DNA of 64,000 nucleotides from DAOLCO01 sp964612555 (GCA_964612555.1 CAZTBW010000004.1:124001-188000), one strand, 5' to 3'. Shown: positions 15,955-23,939, counted from the stretch's first letter. Made by a program: numbers and translations. Notes: generated by a model not told the origin, from the letters alone.

Positions 15955-16698
15955 ATGTCAAACCCAACACTTGATGAATCATCAATGCCATTTCTGGGTC
16001 ACCTGAGAGAACTGAGAAGCTCTTTACTGTACGCATCTATCGGTATTTTACTGACTACTATCGTCTGTCTTTTCTGGGCTCCTGAAATATTTTCTTTTCT
16101 AACAAGACCCATCAGGGATAATTTTGGTGCTCTTGAAATGATCGGCACAGGTCCGGCGGAAGCTTTCATAATAAAACTTAAAACCGCCCTGATTGCCGGC
16201 ATGTTCCTCTCATCACCGAACAGTTTTTATCAACTCTGGCGCTTCATTTCTCCTGCCATGCACGAAAATGAAAAAAGGATTGCAATCCCTTTTGTATTCA
16301 TTTCTTCCGCACTATTCCTGTCAGGAGCAACATTTTGTTTTTTTGTCATGTTCCCCTTTGCATTTCAATATTTTTCGGAAGACTATCAACAAATGGGCAT
16401 ACAACCCAACATCAAGGTAGATGAATACATCAGTTTTGTTCTTAGTCTGGTATTTGTATTTGGAATTGTGTTTGAACTGCCTGTGGTGTGCTTTTTTATG
16501 GCTCGTATGAGACTTGTCACTCACACCTGGCTCTATAAGAACGGAAGATATGCAATACTGATTATCTTTATAGTTGCAGCGATCCTGACCCCACCAGACG
16601 TCGTCTCTCAACTTCTGCTGGCACTACCACTGTGCATCATATATCTGATTTGTATCGGTATTGCCTATATGAGCTATCCTGAAAAAGAATCGCTCTAA
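15955..16698 (+). CDS. tatC: Sec-independent (Tat) translocase subunit TatC
   Basis: A 247-residue polytopic protein with six membrane helices, normal for TatC. Family marks are MPFLGHLRELRSSLLYA at the N-terminus (the F-x-H-L-x-E-L-R motif), GPAEAFIIKLKTALIAG, the SFYQLWRFISPAM segment, VDEYISFVLSLVFVFGIVFELP and AILTPPDVVSQLLLALPL. TatC is the core receptor for twin-arginine signals in the inner membrane. It follows tatB by 11 bases and is followed by a short hairpin and the convergent histone gene. Confidence 0.95.
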   Translation: MSNPTLDESSMPFLGHLRELRSSLLYASIGILLTTIVCLFWAPEIFSFLTRPIRDNFGALEMIGTGPAEAFIIKLKTALIAGMFLSSPNSFYQLWRFISPAMHENEKRIAIPFVFISSALFLSGATFCFFVMFPFAFQYFSEDYQQMGIQPNIKVDEYISFVLSLVFVFGIVFELPVVCFFMARMRLVTHTWLYKNGRYAILIIFIVAAILTPPDVVSQLLLALPLCIIYLICIGIAYMSYPEKESL

Positions 16699-16703
16699 AC
16701 AAC

Positions 16704-16726
16704 AAGGGAGTGCCCAGCACTCCCTT
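16704..16726. terminator. Hairpin between convergent tatC and the histone gene
   Basis: AAGGGAGTGC at 16704-16713 pairs perfectly with GCACTCCCTT at 16717-16726 across a 3-base loop. It lies 6 bases after the tatC stop and between convergent genes, the usual place for a bidirectional terminator. It lacks a strong T-run on either side, which lowers confidence in intrinsic termination. Confidence 0.55.
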
Positions 16727-16743
16727 AATCAGAACGCCCTTGC

Positions 16744-16968
16744 TTATGCCGCCTTTTGCATTACATTTAACGCAACGGATTTAAAATCACGTTCCATTAA
16801 CGTCTTACGACCATCTTTTTTTGCGTTTTGTGCTGCTTCATCAATAAGATTCTTTATCGCCTGAGAAAGCACCATTGGAACATCAGCAGAAGTACTCAGC
16901 CCTGCGGTATTCTTCACGTAACTCTTAAGCTTTGACACAACAACCAGATTTTCAGCTGACTCACTCAT
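16744..16968 (-). CDS. Bacterial histone-fold DNA-binding protein
   Basis: A 74-residue protein with a GAAGGA ribosome site. It has a complete histone-fold plan: helix 1 (about residues 9-20, VVVSKLKSYVKN), a loop with the short strand AGLSTSAD, the long central helix 2 (about 29-51), loop DGRKT with R54 and T56, and helix 3 (57-70, LMERDFKSVALNVMQ) with D61. The DGRKTLMERDF block matches the archaeal-histone GRKTVxxxDI signature and the Bdellovibrio histone type (Bd0055-like). Family members dimerise and bend or coat DNA. It is a single-domain histone without tail. Paired inverted motifs lie upstream at 17066-17185. Confidence 0.82.
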   Translation of the reverse strand: MSESAENLVVVSKLKSYVKNTAGLSTSADVPMVLSQAIKNLIDEAAQNAKKDGRKTLMERDFKSVALNVMQKAA

Positions 16969-17065
16969 AATTATACAATCCTTCTATTAAATCGGAATTA
17001 AACCAAGATTATCGCAAATAATCCCTTTATTGATACTACGATTTAAAAGCACATTCTAGCAAATT

Positions 17066-17185
17066 GTAAGCGTTCAATAGGGTGGATTAAAGTACACGAA
17101 AAATCTCTTAGTAAAAATATACACATCTGGTAGGCAAATTGCCATTTTCACTAATCGTGAAAATGCAGTTATTTTGAACGCTTAC
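17066..17185. promoter_or_regulatory. Paired inverted 12-bp motifs upstream of the histone gene
   Basis: GTAAGCGTTCAA at 17066-17077 and its exact complement TTGAACGCTTAC at 17174-17185 are 96 bases apart. The motif resembles half or full sites of LacI-family operators (TGTAAGCGTTACA-like). A nearly identical palindromic site occurs at 62315-62327. The spacing suits looping between two operators or a pair of divergent binding sites. Function is inferred. Confidence 0.5.
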
Positions 17186-17202
17186 ATATATTCACCCCCA
17201 AA

Positions 17203-17225
17203 AGAGACCCCCTGAGGGGGTCTTT
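17203..17225 (-). terminator. Intrinsic terminator downstream of the M42 peptidase gene
   Basis: AGACCCCC (17205-17212) pairs with GGGGGTCT (17216-17223) across a TGA loop, extended by A/T and G/T pairs. On the minus strand it is followed by CTCTTTT. It lies about 90 bases after the M42 peptidase stop and probably ends the rsmD-coaD-EEP-M42 transcript. Confidence 0.65.
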
Positions 17226-17312
17226 CGCAGGGCGCCCATACGTGTGCCACGCGGCGCCACTAAAAATGAATTTAAAGGCTTACGACAGATTAATGTCTAC
17301 AAATATTATCAA

Positions 17313-18395
17313 CTACTTAGGTGTAAAATCAGTACGAGAACTGATTTTCATTATTGTTTCGGCAATCAATCTGGAAGCCATTTCGAGGTCTTTAAGATCA
17401 ACTACTTCGACAGAAGTGTGCATATAGCGGTTTGGTATTGAAATCAGTCCGGTTGCCACTCCGGCTCTGGTAACCTGAATGACATTGGCATCTGTACCAG
17501 TGCCTCTTGGCGCTGCATATAACTGAACCGGTATTTTCTTTTTCTTCGCCGTATCCCGCACGATATGTTCAAGAATGGGGTTGATATTGGGTCCACGAGC
17601 AATCCCCGGTCCTTCACCAAGTTTCATCGTTCCTATAGATTTCGCGTCTGCACCCGGATTATCGGTTGCATGAGTAACATCGACTGCTATCCCCACATGA
17701 GGGTCTATGCCAAAAGCCGAGGTCTGCGCCCCACGAAGCCCGATCTCTTCCTGCACCGTGCTGACAGAAAATACCCCTACAGGGAATTTCTTCTTCTCCT
17801 TACCTTTTACTTTAGATGCAAGAAGACGAAGCGCCTCCATTACCACAAATGCACCCACCTTATTATCACAACCCGGTGCGGCAATAAGGGATGAACCCAA
17901 CTTTCTAACCTGAAGATCAAAAGTGACCGCATCACCATTTGAAATACGTTTCCTTACCTCAGCCCCGTTTTTTGCACCTATATCAATCCATACTTTTGAA
18001 AAATCAACCGGCTTTCCCCGCTCGGCTGCCGTGGTGAGGTGCACAGGCTTATGTCCGATTACTCCCGTAACAGGACCATCCGAGGAATGAACCACCACAG
18101 GGCTTCCGGGAAGCACTACCGGGTCAATACCACCGATCTGATTAACGTAGATATATCCACTATCATCAATATGATGCACCATCATACCAATCTGATCACA
18201 ATGCCCCGCAAGCATAACCCTGACCCGAGCCTCAGGGTTAAACGAGGCAACAAGGTTCCCGTGCACATCAATCCTGATATCATCCGCAAACGGAGCCATT
18301 CTCTTTTTTATCTTCTTTTGAATTTTTTGTTCAAACCCCGAAGGTGAAGGGGTTTCAAGTAGCTCTTCTAAAAATCGATATGACTCTTTCTGCAT
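17313..18395 (-). CDS. M42 family zinc/cobalt aminopeptidase
   Basis: A 360-residue M42 (tetrahedral aminopeptidase/FrvX) protein of family length. Metal ligands and catalytic residues are visible: H65 and D67 in AGHCDQIGMM, D177 in PGCDNKVGA, E216/E217 in VQEEIGLRGA, D239 in AVDVTHA and a late His in RYMHTSVEVVD. M42 enzymes form large tetrahedral shells that trim N-termini of short peptides in the cytosol; some members are described as glucanases, an annotation of doubtful value. It starts 6 bases after the EEP-like gene, so the two are cotranscribed. The upstream AGGAAAT supports ATG 18395. Confidence 0.92.
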   Translation of the reverse strand: MQKESYRFLEELLETPSPSGFEQKIQKKIKKRMAPFADDIRIDVHGNLVASFNPEARVRVMLAGHCDQIGMMVHHIDDSGYIYVNQIGGIDPVVLPGSPVVVHSSDGPVTGVIGHKPVHLTTAAERGKPVDFSKVWIDIGAKNGAEVRKRISNGDAVTFDLQVRKLGSSLIAAPGCDNKVGAFVVMEALRLLASKVKGKEKKKFPVGVFSVSTVQEEIGLRGAQTSAFGIDPHVGIAVDVTHATDNPGADAKSIGTMKLGEGPGIARGPNINPILEHIVRDTAKKKKIPVQLYAAPRGTGTDANVIQVTRAGVATGLISIPNRYMHTSVEVVDLKDLEMASRLIAETIMKISSRTDFTPK

Positions 18396-18401
18396 AATTT
18401 C

Positions 18402-19865
18402 CTATTCCAGATTTTCAGTAATAACATCAACCCATTTAAATGAAGCCGGATACTGGCTCGTCCCAATCTCACTGATTCCTATTGGAGGTTCTCCATTCTT
18501 TTCCTGCGGCTTTTGCATACCCAGACTTGAGATATGGATGAAAATATCAGACGTAATCTCAGTTTTTGCAAGATTTTTCTTTTGACTTCCTTTTTGACTC
18601 TTTAAACTCTGTCCCGCAGAGGACTTCCCGGTGGATGTTTTTGAGGCAAAATCATATACTATCCCGAACAGGGTTTGTGGTTTTCGTTCAAGTTTATCAT
18701 TATCACAGGTAAAAACTCCTTCCTCTTCTTTCATCTCATCACTGGTATAAAACCTGCACGCAGCATCAGAAAGAAAATCTTCCATTTGCAGTTGCCCGGA
18801 AAATACCTGGTACGCCGGAGAATTTCTGGATTCCCAGATCGAACCAAAAAGGAGGATACGCTCATCCGGTTCATTCTTTGATCTCTTAGCTGAAAGTTCG
18901 TTCAGTGCCGATGTCATTTGAAGAAGGTAAGGATGGGAAGGTAAAGAAGCAAGCTTCCTGAAATTTCTGAAATCAAATATAAAAAATCGCATCTGCTGAG
19001 GAGTGGTGGCTCTCAAATCTTCAAAAACCATCTCAATCGGGGCATTTACAAGATGCTGCTCTTCAAAAATGCCGCCTCTTCGTAAAATCACCGACTGCAT
19101 TTCTTCCACTTCTTTAAGTTGGAACACTGCGGGGTTATACATGTAAGCAAAAAACCCCATACCCTCTGAAGTACTGACCCCGTACTTCCAGTTTTTTTCA
19201 TCAAAGCGTTTTATGAGAGACGCCGTCTTGGTCATAAATTCATGCGCCTTTGTTTTGGTTCTCGAAACCAGACCGGTCATTGCCACAAAATCACAATTCA
19301 CCACCCCGACTTCACGCACAAAATTTTTCCATACTCTGCTTACAGAATCTCCGGGCTCCTTTGAAACCCTTGCCACATCCGAGGGAAATCCCAGGCTGCT
19401 AAAAGACCCCATACAGAGACGCGCAGTAATTGGCACACGCTCTTTTGTCCCAATCATTCTTCTTGCTTTTTCATCCTGCTCACGACGTACCCGTTTTTGT
19501 ACAATCCTGGCTTTTTCTATTCTTTTCAGCTCTATCCTTGAAAGTACCGATTTTTTAAACACTCTGCCCGCAGTCGATACTCTTTTCTCAACCGCACTCT
19601 CATCACTATCATCAAAATCCTCAAGAAGCGCTTTATACACCTCCCGTTCCTCTTCAATCAGCTCCCTCCTCCGTAACTCTCTTTGCTCTCTTTCTTCGTT
19701 TGAAAGATCATCCGATTCCAAATCCTGTTCAGATTCTGTTGCCGATTGTTCCTGCTTAAGGGGTTTCTTTACAATCCAGGCATCAAGGGGAACTTCCTCT
19801 TCAGCACCAGCCGGGAAGACAAAAAGAAGAAATATACAGAAAAATATGACTCGTATCTTAAGCAT
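18402..19865 (-). CDS. Exported protein with a degenerate EEP (endonuclease/exonuclease/phosphatase) domain
   Basis: From ATG 19865, nested in the last 8 bases of coaD, the product is about 487 residues with a signal peptide ending PAGA. A region of about 100 residues rich in Glu and Arg, probably coiled coil (NEEREQRELRRRELIEEERE), precedes an EEP-like domain: LCMGSFSSLGFPSD, VNCDFVAMTGLVSR, YMYNPAVFQL, RFFIFDFRNF. The expected catalytic motifs (N...QE, GDxN, SDH) are not all recognisable, so activity is doubtful. The operon partners coaD and M42 peptidase do not explain it. The coiled-coil N-terminus suggests a periplasmic scaffold. Confidence 0.65.
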   Translation of the reverse strand: MLKIRVIFFCIFLLFVFPAGAEEEVPLDAWIVKKPLKQEQSATESEQDLESDDLSNEEREQRELRRRELIEEEREVYKALLEDFDDSDESAVEKRVSTAGRVFKKSVLSRIELKRIEKARIVQKRVRREQDEKARRMIGTKERVPITARLCMGSFSSLGFPSDVARVSKEPGDSVSRVWKNFVREVGVVNCDFVAMTGLVSRTKTKAHEFMTKTASLIKRFDEKNWKYGVSTSEGMGFFAYMYNPAVFQLKEVEEMQSVILRRGGIFEEQHLVNAPIEMVFEDLRATTPQQMRFFIFDFRNFRKLASLPSHPYLLQMTSALNELSAKRSKNEPDERILLFGSIWESRNSPAYQVFSGQLQMEDFLSDAACRFYTSDEMKEEEGVFTCDNDKLERKPQTLFGIVYDFASKTSTGKSSAGQSLKSQKGSQKKNLAKTEITSDIFIHISSLGMQKPQEKNGEPPIGISEIGTSQYPASFKWVDVITENLE

Positions 19866-20391
19866 CCTGCATCCTGATTTTCTCTGAAAACCGTCTTGCA
19901 ACAACAGGTGGCACCATACCGGAAATATCACCGCCATTAAGGGCGACATTTCTCACCACGCTTGAACTGATGAATGAGGTTTTTTCTGAAGTAACAAGGA
20001 AAATCGTTTCCACATCAGACGAGAGCATTCGGTTAGTATGCGCAAGCTGAGTCTCATATTCATAATCCGATACCGCACGAAGCCCCCTGATTATGACCTT
20101 GCTGCCACAGTGCCGCACAAAGTCCACCAACATCCCCGAAAACGATTCAACCGCCACTTGCGAAATTACGGCAGGATTGGATACTTCATGGAGCGCTTCT
20201 TTTATCAGATCAACTCTCTCTTCAGTTGAGAAGTAGGGATTTTTCATACTCGTTCTCGGACCACCCGTGGCAACCGCAACACACACACTTTCAAACACCC
20301 TGCACGCTCGTTCTATCACGTCGATATGACCATTGGTGACCGGGTCAAAAGTCCCCGCATATATCGCTTCGAATTTATTTTTCTTATTCAT
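19858..20391 (-). CDS. coaD: Phosphopantetheine adenylyltransferase
   Basis: A 177-residue protein of the CoaD nucleotidyltransferase family (usually 155-170). It shows AIYAGTFDPVTNGHIDVIERA with the T/HxGH adenylyl-transfer motif, IIRGLRAVSDYEYETQLAHTN, and FISSSVVRNVALNGGDISGMVPP, matching the ISSTxVR motif. It adenylates 4'-phosphopantetheine, the fourth step of coenzyme A synthesis. The rsmD stop overlaps its start by 8 bases, giving the common rsmD-coaD pair found in many bacteria. Confidence 0.95.
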   Translation of the reverse strand: MNKKNKFEAIYAGTFDPVTNGHIDVIERACRVFESVCVAVATGGPRTSMKNPYFSTEERVDLIKEALHEVSNPAVISQVAVESFSGMLVDFVRHCGSKVIIRGLRAVSDYEYETQLAHTNRMLSSDVETIFLVTSEKTSFISSSVVRNVALNGGDISGMVPPVVARRFSEKIRMQDA

Positions 20392-20959
20392 TTTTAAGTA
20401 TCACTATAGCGGTTTGAGAATAATTTCTGATTGTATGAAGGGACATACCCTTTTGATTTATTTCACCCATGTCCCGAGATATCAATTCAGACTCCTTTAT
20501 ATCACACTCATAGACCAGCATTCCAGAGGCAGCCAATATACAAGAATCAACTATCGAAGATACCAGCCTGGATAAACTAACCGTAGTATAGGGGGGATCT
20601 GCAAATATAATATCAAATTTTTTCTCATTTTTCCCCAGAAACGACTCTACCGTACCATGAACAGCCAGAACCAGATCACTTATATCCAGATCTTGCGAAG
20701 TAGCATTGATTACGTCAATACAATTTTTACGCTTTTCCACAAAACATACCGAAGAGGCACCTCTTGAAACAGATTCAAAACCATATGAACCGGAACCTGA
20801 ATACAGATCAAGAACCGCAAGTCCTTCAAAATCTGTCTGACTCTGCAAGATAGAAAAAACGGCTTCACGCACCATATCCATACTGGGTCGAAGACCGGGA
20901 ATGCCTTTGGGGGGAGGAGTAATTTTCCTTCCTTTAAATACACCACCTGTTATTCTCAT
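20384..20959 (-). CDS. rsmD: 16S rRNA (guanine966-N2)-methyltransferase
   Basis: A 191-residue Rossmann-fold methyltransferase. It begins with the RsmD leader MRITGGVFKGRKITPP, followed by LRPSMDMVREAVFSIL. The SAM motif is VLDLYSGSGSYGFESVSRGA, and the catalytic FADPPY motif of N2-guanine methyltransferases is present. It modifies G966 of 16S rRNA in the small subunit. It is the first gene of the four-gene minus-strand unit rsmD-coaD-EEP-M42. Confidence 0.94.
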   Translation of the reverse strand: MRITGGVFKGRKITPPPKGIPGLRPSMDMVREAVFSILQSQTDFEGLAVLDLYSGSGSYGFESVSRGASSVCFVEKRKNCIDVINATSQDLDISDLVLAVHGTVESFLGKNEKKFDIIFADPPYTTVSLSRLVSSIVDSCILAASGMLVYECDIKESELISRDMGEINQKGMSLHTIRNYSQTAIVILKNE

Positions 20960-21074
20960 AGTCTCTCAAGGCTCAAGAAATACGCTCCTGCATACTGATT
21001 AATTTGTTTGCCATATATCAGCACTTCATGTAGATAATTCTCCATAAATCCAATCTTCAGTCATCATAATAACT

Positions 21075-21389
21075 ATGTCAAAAAAAACCTCTGATCTTTC
21101 ACTTTCACTTGCCAGAAGAGAAAAACGTCTTCGGTACTGGTACGACTGCTTACTGAAAAATGGAACATCCCTTGATAGTACTATCAAAGAAAGGCTCGGA
21201 AAACTCCTAAAGGATTTCAGAAGCACCCTGGCAAAATATGCAACCTCTGAGGATACCGATCACAGTAATACTAATCACAGTAATGAATATGAGAACACTC
21301 TTTCCAATATCGAAAGAGAACTGGACAGCACCTTTGAGTCCAGGCGCTTAATGACTTCCAAAATTGGGGTTCCAGCCGTAGGAGATTAG
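21075..21389 (+). CDS. Small uncharacterised charged protein (104 aa)
   Basis: A 104-residue soluble protein. The N-terminus is basic and helical (LSLARREKRLRYWYDCLLKN), the middle has an Asn/His/Ser-rich spacer with repeated HSN (DTDHSNTNHSNEYEN), and the C-terminus is acidic. No signal peptide, membrane segment or domain is recognised. It stands alone, divergent from rsmD and upstream of tRNA-Lys. The coding frame is clean and clearly longer than neighbouring chance frames, but function is unknown. Confidence 0.5.
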   Translation: MSKKTSDLSLSLARREKRLRYWYDCLLKNGTSLDSTIKERLGKLLKDFRSTLAKYATSEDTDHSNTNHSNEYENTLSNIERELDSTFESRRLMTSKIGVPAVGD

Positions 21390-21410
21390 CAGATACCCTC
21401 TGAAGCCTCT

Positions 21411-21430
21411 CCCCGAATATAGGGGTTTTT
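21411..21430 (+). terminator. Weak intrinsic terminator after the 104-aa gene
   Basis: CCCC at 21411-21414 and GGGG at 21422-21425 can form a short stem, followed directly by TTTTT. It lies 22 bases after the stop codon. The stem is only four base pairs, so the call is tentative. Confidence 0.35.
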
Positions 21431-21544
21431 AATAAATTTTTATAAAAATTCCAGTAGCTAACTGGACACAGGGTCAAAAAATCAATATAAAGGAACCTCT
21501 TCAGGTCTTTTTTGATCGTAAATGATTGATTTTTTTACTTTTTT

Positions 21545-21617
21545 GGGGCGTTAGCTCAGTCGGTAGAGCAGCAGCCTTTTAAGTTGCGGGTCACTGGTTC
21601 GAATCCAGTACGCCTCA
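21545..21617 (+). tRNA. tRNA-Lys (UUU)
   Basis: A complete cloverleaf. The acceptor GGGGCGT (21545-21551) pairs with ACGCCTC (21610-21616). The D-arm carries AGCTCAGTCGGTAGAGC. The anticodon stem GCAGC/GTTGC encloses loop CTTTTAA with anticodon TTT at 21578-21580, and the T-arm holds GGTTCGAATCC. Discriminator A is at 21617; CCA is not encoded. It lies upstream of the transhydrogenase gene. Confidence 0.95.
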
Positions 21618-21721
21618 CTCATCAAAGTAATCGTCTGTTTTTGGCTATCTTTGTCTCACATCTCATTACCCTATATAAATTATCATTTTATATAAACTTC
21701 CCACCTGACGATCAATAACTC

Positions 21722-23164
21722 ATGGGGAAATATAATTCTTTTGACTTATTGGTTATCGGGAGTGGTCCCGGGGGACAGAAAGCAGCGATACAGGCTTTAA
21801 AGCTTGGAAAACGTGTTGCCGTTATCGATAAAAATCCCGCACTTGGTGGAAACTGTCTTCATGATGGTACCATTCCAAGCAAGTCTTTCAGAGAAGCGAT
21901 CATGCACCTTTCGGGATATCGGGAGAGAAGCCATTACGGACAGGCGTATCGGGTAAAACAAAATATAGAAATGAAAGACCTTACTGACAGAACTGAATCC
22001 ATCAGTAAGGACATAGAACAAACTATCAGATCTCAATTACTCAGAAACAAATCTGAACTCATTACCGGTCTTGCTTCTTTTATTGATCCAAACACCGTGC
22101 GTGTAGCACATGAGAATACCGAAAGAATAGTTGAAAGTGAAAAAATAGTAATCGCTACCGGCACAAGTCCATGGAGACCCGACTCTTTTGAATTTGATGG
22201 AAAAATAATACTCGACAGTAACGATATTCTCAGGATGAAAAGGATACCGGGCTCACTCACCGTAGTTGGTGGTGGAGTTATTGGGTGCGAATATGGCTCC
22301 ATGTTTTCAGCACTTGGGGTAAAGGTTTCCATTCTTGAACAACGCGATTCCATTCTAAGTTTCCTCGATAAAGAGATCGTAGATTCACTGACCTATACCC
22401 TGCGACAGCAAAAGGCAGTAATCATAACCGGAGATAAAGTGCTTAAGTGCTGTATCTCTCCTGATGGTCGGGCGGTAACGTATCTTGAGAGTGGCAGAAG
22501 AATAGTAAGCCAGGTATTACTGGTTTCAGCAGGTCGTATAGGTAATGTGGAAGGCTTAAACCTCGATGCTATTGGCGTCGAAGCAAACGCACGGGGGCTT
22601 ATTTCCGTAAATACCCACTTCCAGACTTCCCAACCTCATATCTATGCCGTGGGTGACGTTATCGGAGTTCCGGCACTTGCATCAACCAGCATGGAGCAAG
22701 GAAGAAAAGCAGCGTGCCATGCATTTGATCTTAACGAACACTATTTTAATATTCCGTTACCATATGGAATATATTCCATTCCGGAAATCGGGATGGTAGG
22801 CTCTACTGAAGACGAATTAAAAGCTAAAAAGATACCCTACGAAATCGGGATTGCCCGTTTCAATGAGCTCGAAAGAGGAAAGATCATAGGTGACAGGCAG
22901 GGGGTTCTAAAACTCCTGTTCCACAGAAATACGCTTCAGCTCCTTGGCGTCCATATCATTGGCGATGGTGCAACAGAAATGATTCACATTGGTCAAACCA
23001 TTATGGGATTTCAAGGGGGAATCGATTATCTGGTAAATGCCGTATTTAACTACCCAACTTTAAGCCAGGTATATAAAACCGCCGCACTGGACGGGTGGAA
23101 TAAAGTCGTTGCGAGCGATGGGCTTCCTGATGAAATTCCTTATATGGACATCGAGCTACACTAA
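21722..23164 (+). CDS. sthA: Soluble pyridine nucleotide transhydrogenase (Si-specific)
   Basis: A 480-residue class I flavoprotein reductase. The FAD-binding GSGPGGQKAA motif is near the N-terminus and the NAD(P)-binding GGGVIGCEYGSMFSALG lies near residue 180. IYAVGDVIG is the second FAD motif, followed by a dimerisation domain. The redox-disulfide site of lipoamide dehydrogenase (CxxxxC) is replaced: GGNCLHDGTIPSKSFREA keeps one Cys and a Thr, as in SthA. The enzyme interconverts NADPH and NADH in the cytoplasm. The divergence from dihydrolipoamide dehydrogenase at the Cys pair is the main reason for the call. Confidence 0.87.
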   Translation: MGKYNSFDLLVIGSGPGGQKAAIQALKLGKRVAVIDKNPALGGNCLHDGTIPSKSFREAIMHLSGYRERSHYGQAYRVKQNIEMKDLTDRTESISKDIEQTIRSQLLRNKSELITGLASFIDPNTVRVAHENTERIVESEKIVIATGTSPWRPDSFEFDGKIILDSNDILRMKRIPGSLTVVGGGVIGCEYGSMFSALGVKVSILEQRDSILSFLDKEIVDSLTYTLRQQKAVIITGDKVLKCCISPDGRAVTYLESGRRIVSQVLLVSAGRIGNVEGLNLDAIGVEANARGLISVNTHFQTSQPHIYAVGDVIGVPALASTSMEQGRKAACHAFDLNEHYFNIPLPYGIYSIPEIGMVGSTEDELKAKKIPYEIGIARFNELERGKIIGDRQGVLKLLFHRNTLQLLGVHIIGDGATEMIHIGQTIMGFQGGIDYLVNAVFNYPTLSQVYKTAALDGWNKVVASDGLPDEIPYMDIELH

Positions 23165-23165
23165 T

Positions 23166-23516
23166 CTAAAACATCCCCACACTTCCAAATCCCGCACTGC
23201 GACTCCTTCGCTTGGGCTGGAACTGCTTGGAGATTGACTTTGATGGGGGACGACCTATTGAATATCCAACATTACCCATCGGGGTATCATACTTCTTCAC
23301 ATACTTACCCCGAACCCTCATACCCTGCCACGAAGGATCGTGTCTGGGCATATAGGAAGGAAGATCATTCTGATACCTCTCCTGACGATACTCTCTGGGA
23401 AGAAGCCGTTTATCAACAGGACCACCATGAAAAGCTTCCTGACCCACCGCCACAGGAACAGAAATCCCAAAAAAGACAAAAGAAAATATAAATCCTGTTA
23501 ATCTCACGTAGTCCAT
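23166..23516 (-). CDS. Small exported basic protein, uncharacterised
   Basis: About 116 residues starting at ATG 23516 (GTG 23519 also possible). It has a signal peptide (hydrophobic core TGFIFSFVFFGISVPVAV) and a basic, Pro/Arg/Tyr-rich mature part with LLPREYRQERYQNDLPSYMP and a terminal KRRSRSAGFGSVGMF. No domain is recognised. It ends one base after the converging transhydrogenase gene. It is probably periplasmic; function unknown. Confidence 0.5.
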   Translation of the reverse strand: MDYVRLTGFIFSFVFFGISVPVAVGQEAFHGGPVDKRLLPREYRQERYQNDLPSYMPRHDPSWQGMRVRGKYVKKYDTPMGNVGYSIGRPPSKSISKQFQPKRRSRSAGFGSVGMF

Positions 23517-23630
23517 CACGTAATTTATATATACGATACCTTAACACCGTTATGGTTCAATCTCCCGCAAATATATCAAAAATTCTCCAGAAAATAAATT
23601 CAATACAGCTAACTAACGAAAATTATTTAG

Positions 23631-23769
23631 TTAACCGCAGATGGACGCAGATAAATGCGGATAAGAATAAAAGAATATCTAACAAGCTGCACACCCCTGC
23701 AAACACGCACATTAAATCAATCCCCCCTTTTTTTCCCATCTGCGTTTATCTGCGTCCATCTGCGGTTAA
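23631..23769. repeat. Inverted repeat with 32-bp arms of the CCGCAGATGGACGCAGATAA type
   Basis: The left arm at 23631-23662 and right arm at 23738-23769 match as reverse complements with two differences. Each arm contains short internal repeats of the form GCAGAT(g/a)nACGCAGAT. Closely similar sequences occur as dispersed intergenic elements in many environmental bacterial genomes, so this is probably a short palindromic interspersed repeat. Its 75-base centre is AT-rich without coding potential. Confidence 0.7.
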
Positions 23770-23875
23770 TAACAAAAATTACATTTATAGCTGTAATTTT
23801 TCCGTCATATATTACAATAATATCTATAACTACTTGAATTCAATAAAGATTTTGTTTATAGAAAATCGTCTTGTG

Positions 23876-23939
23876 CAATTAGGCGATTTAGGCGATTATT
23901 TTATAATCGATAATAAAAATTGCATAAATCGCCTAATTG
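23876..23939. promoter_or_regulatory. Perfect 15-bp inverted repeat just before the AlbA-like gene
   Basis: CAATTAGGCGATTTA at 23876-23890 and its exact complement at 23925-23939 are separated by 34 bases. The left arm is followed by another GGCGATT. The right arm ends three bases before the AGGGG ribosome site of the gene starting at 23955. The position fits an operator for the downstream DNA-binding protein (autoregulation) or a 5' leader hairpin. Confidence 0.5.

Larger units (their letters stand above)
16969..17312. other. Gene-free interval upstream of the histone gene
   Basis: No gene is seen here. The interval holds the histone gene's upstream region, a 12-bp inverted motif pair, a smaller hairpin (CATTTTCAC at 17143-17151 with its complement at 17157-17165), and a GC-rich terminator at 17203-17225. 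Its length and hairpin content would also allow a small RNA, but there is no further evidence for one. Confidence 0.55.

Noticed and set aside
19866..19949. N-terminal extension of the EEP-like protein
   Set aside because: It lies wholly within coaD and would place 28 extra residues before a clear signal peptide; ATG 19865 fits better.
21722..23164. Dihydrolipoamide dehydrogenase
   Set aside because: The redox-active second Cys is replaced by Thr (NCLHDGT), as in soluble transhydrogenases, and no 2-oxoacid dehydrogenase genes are adjacent.
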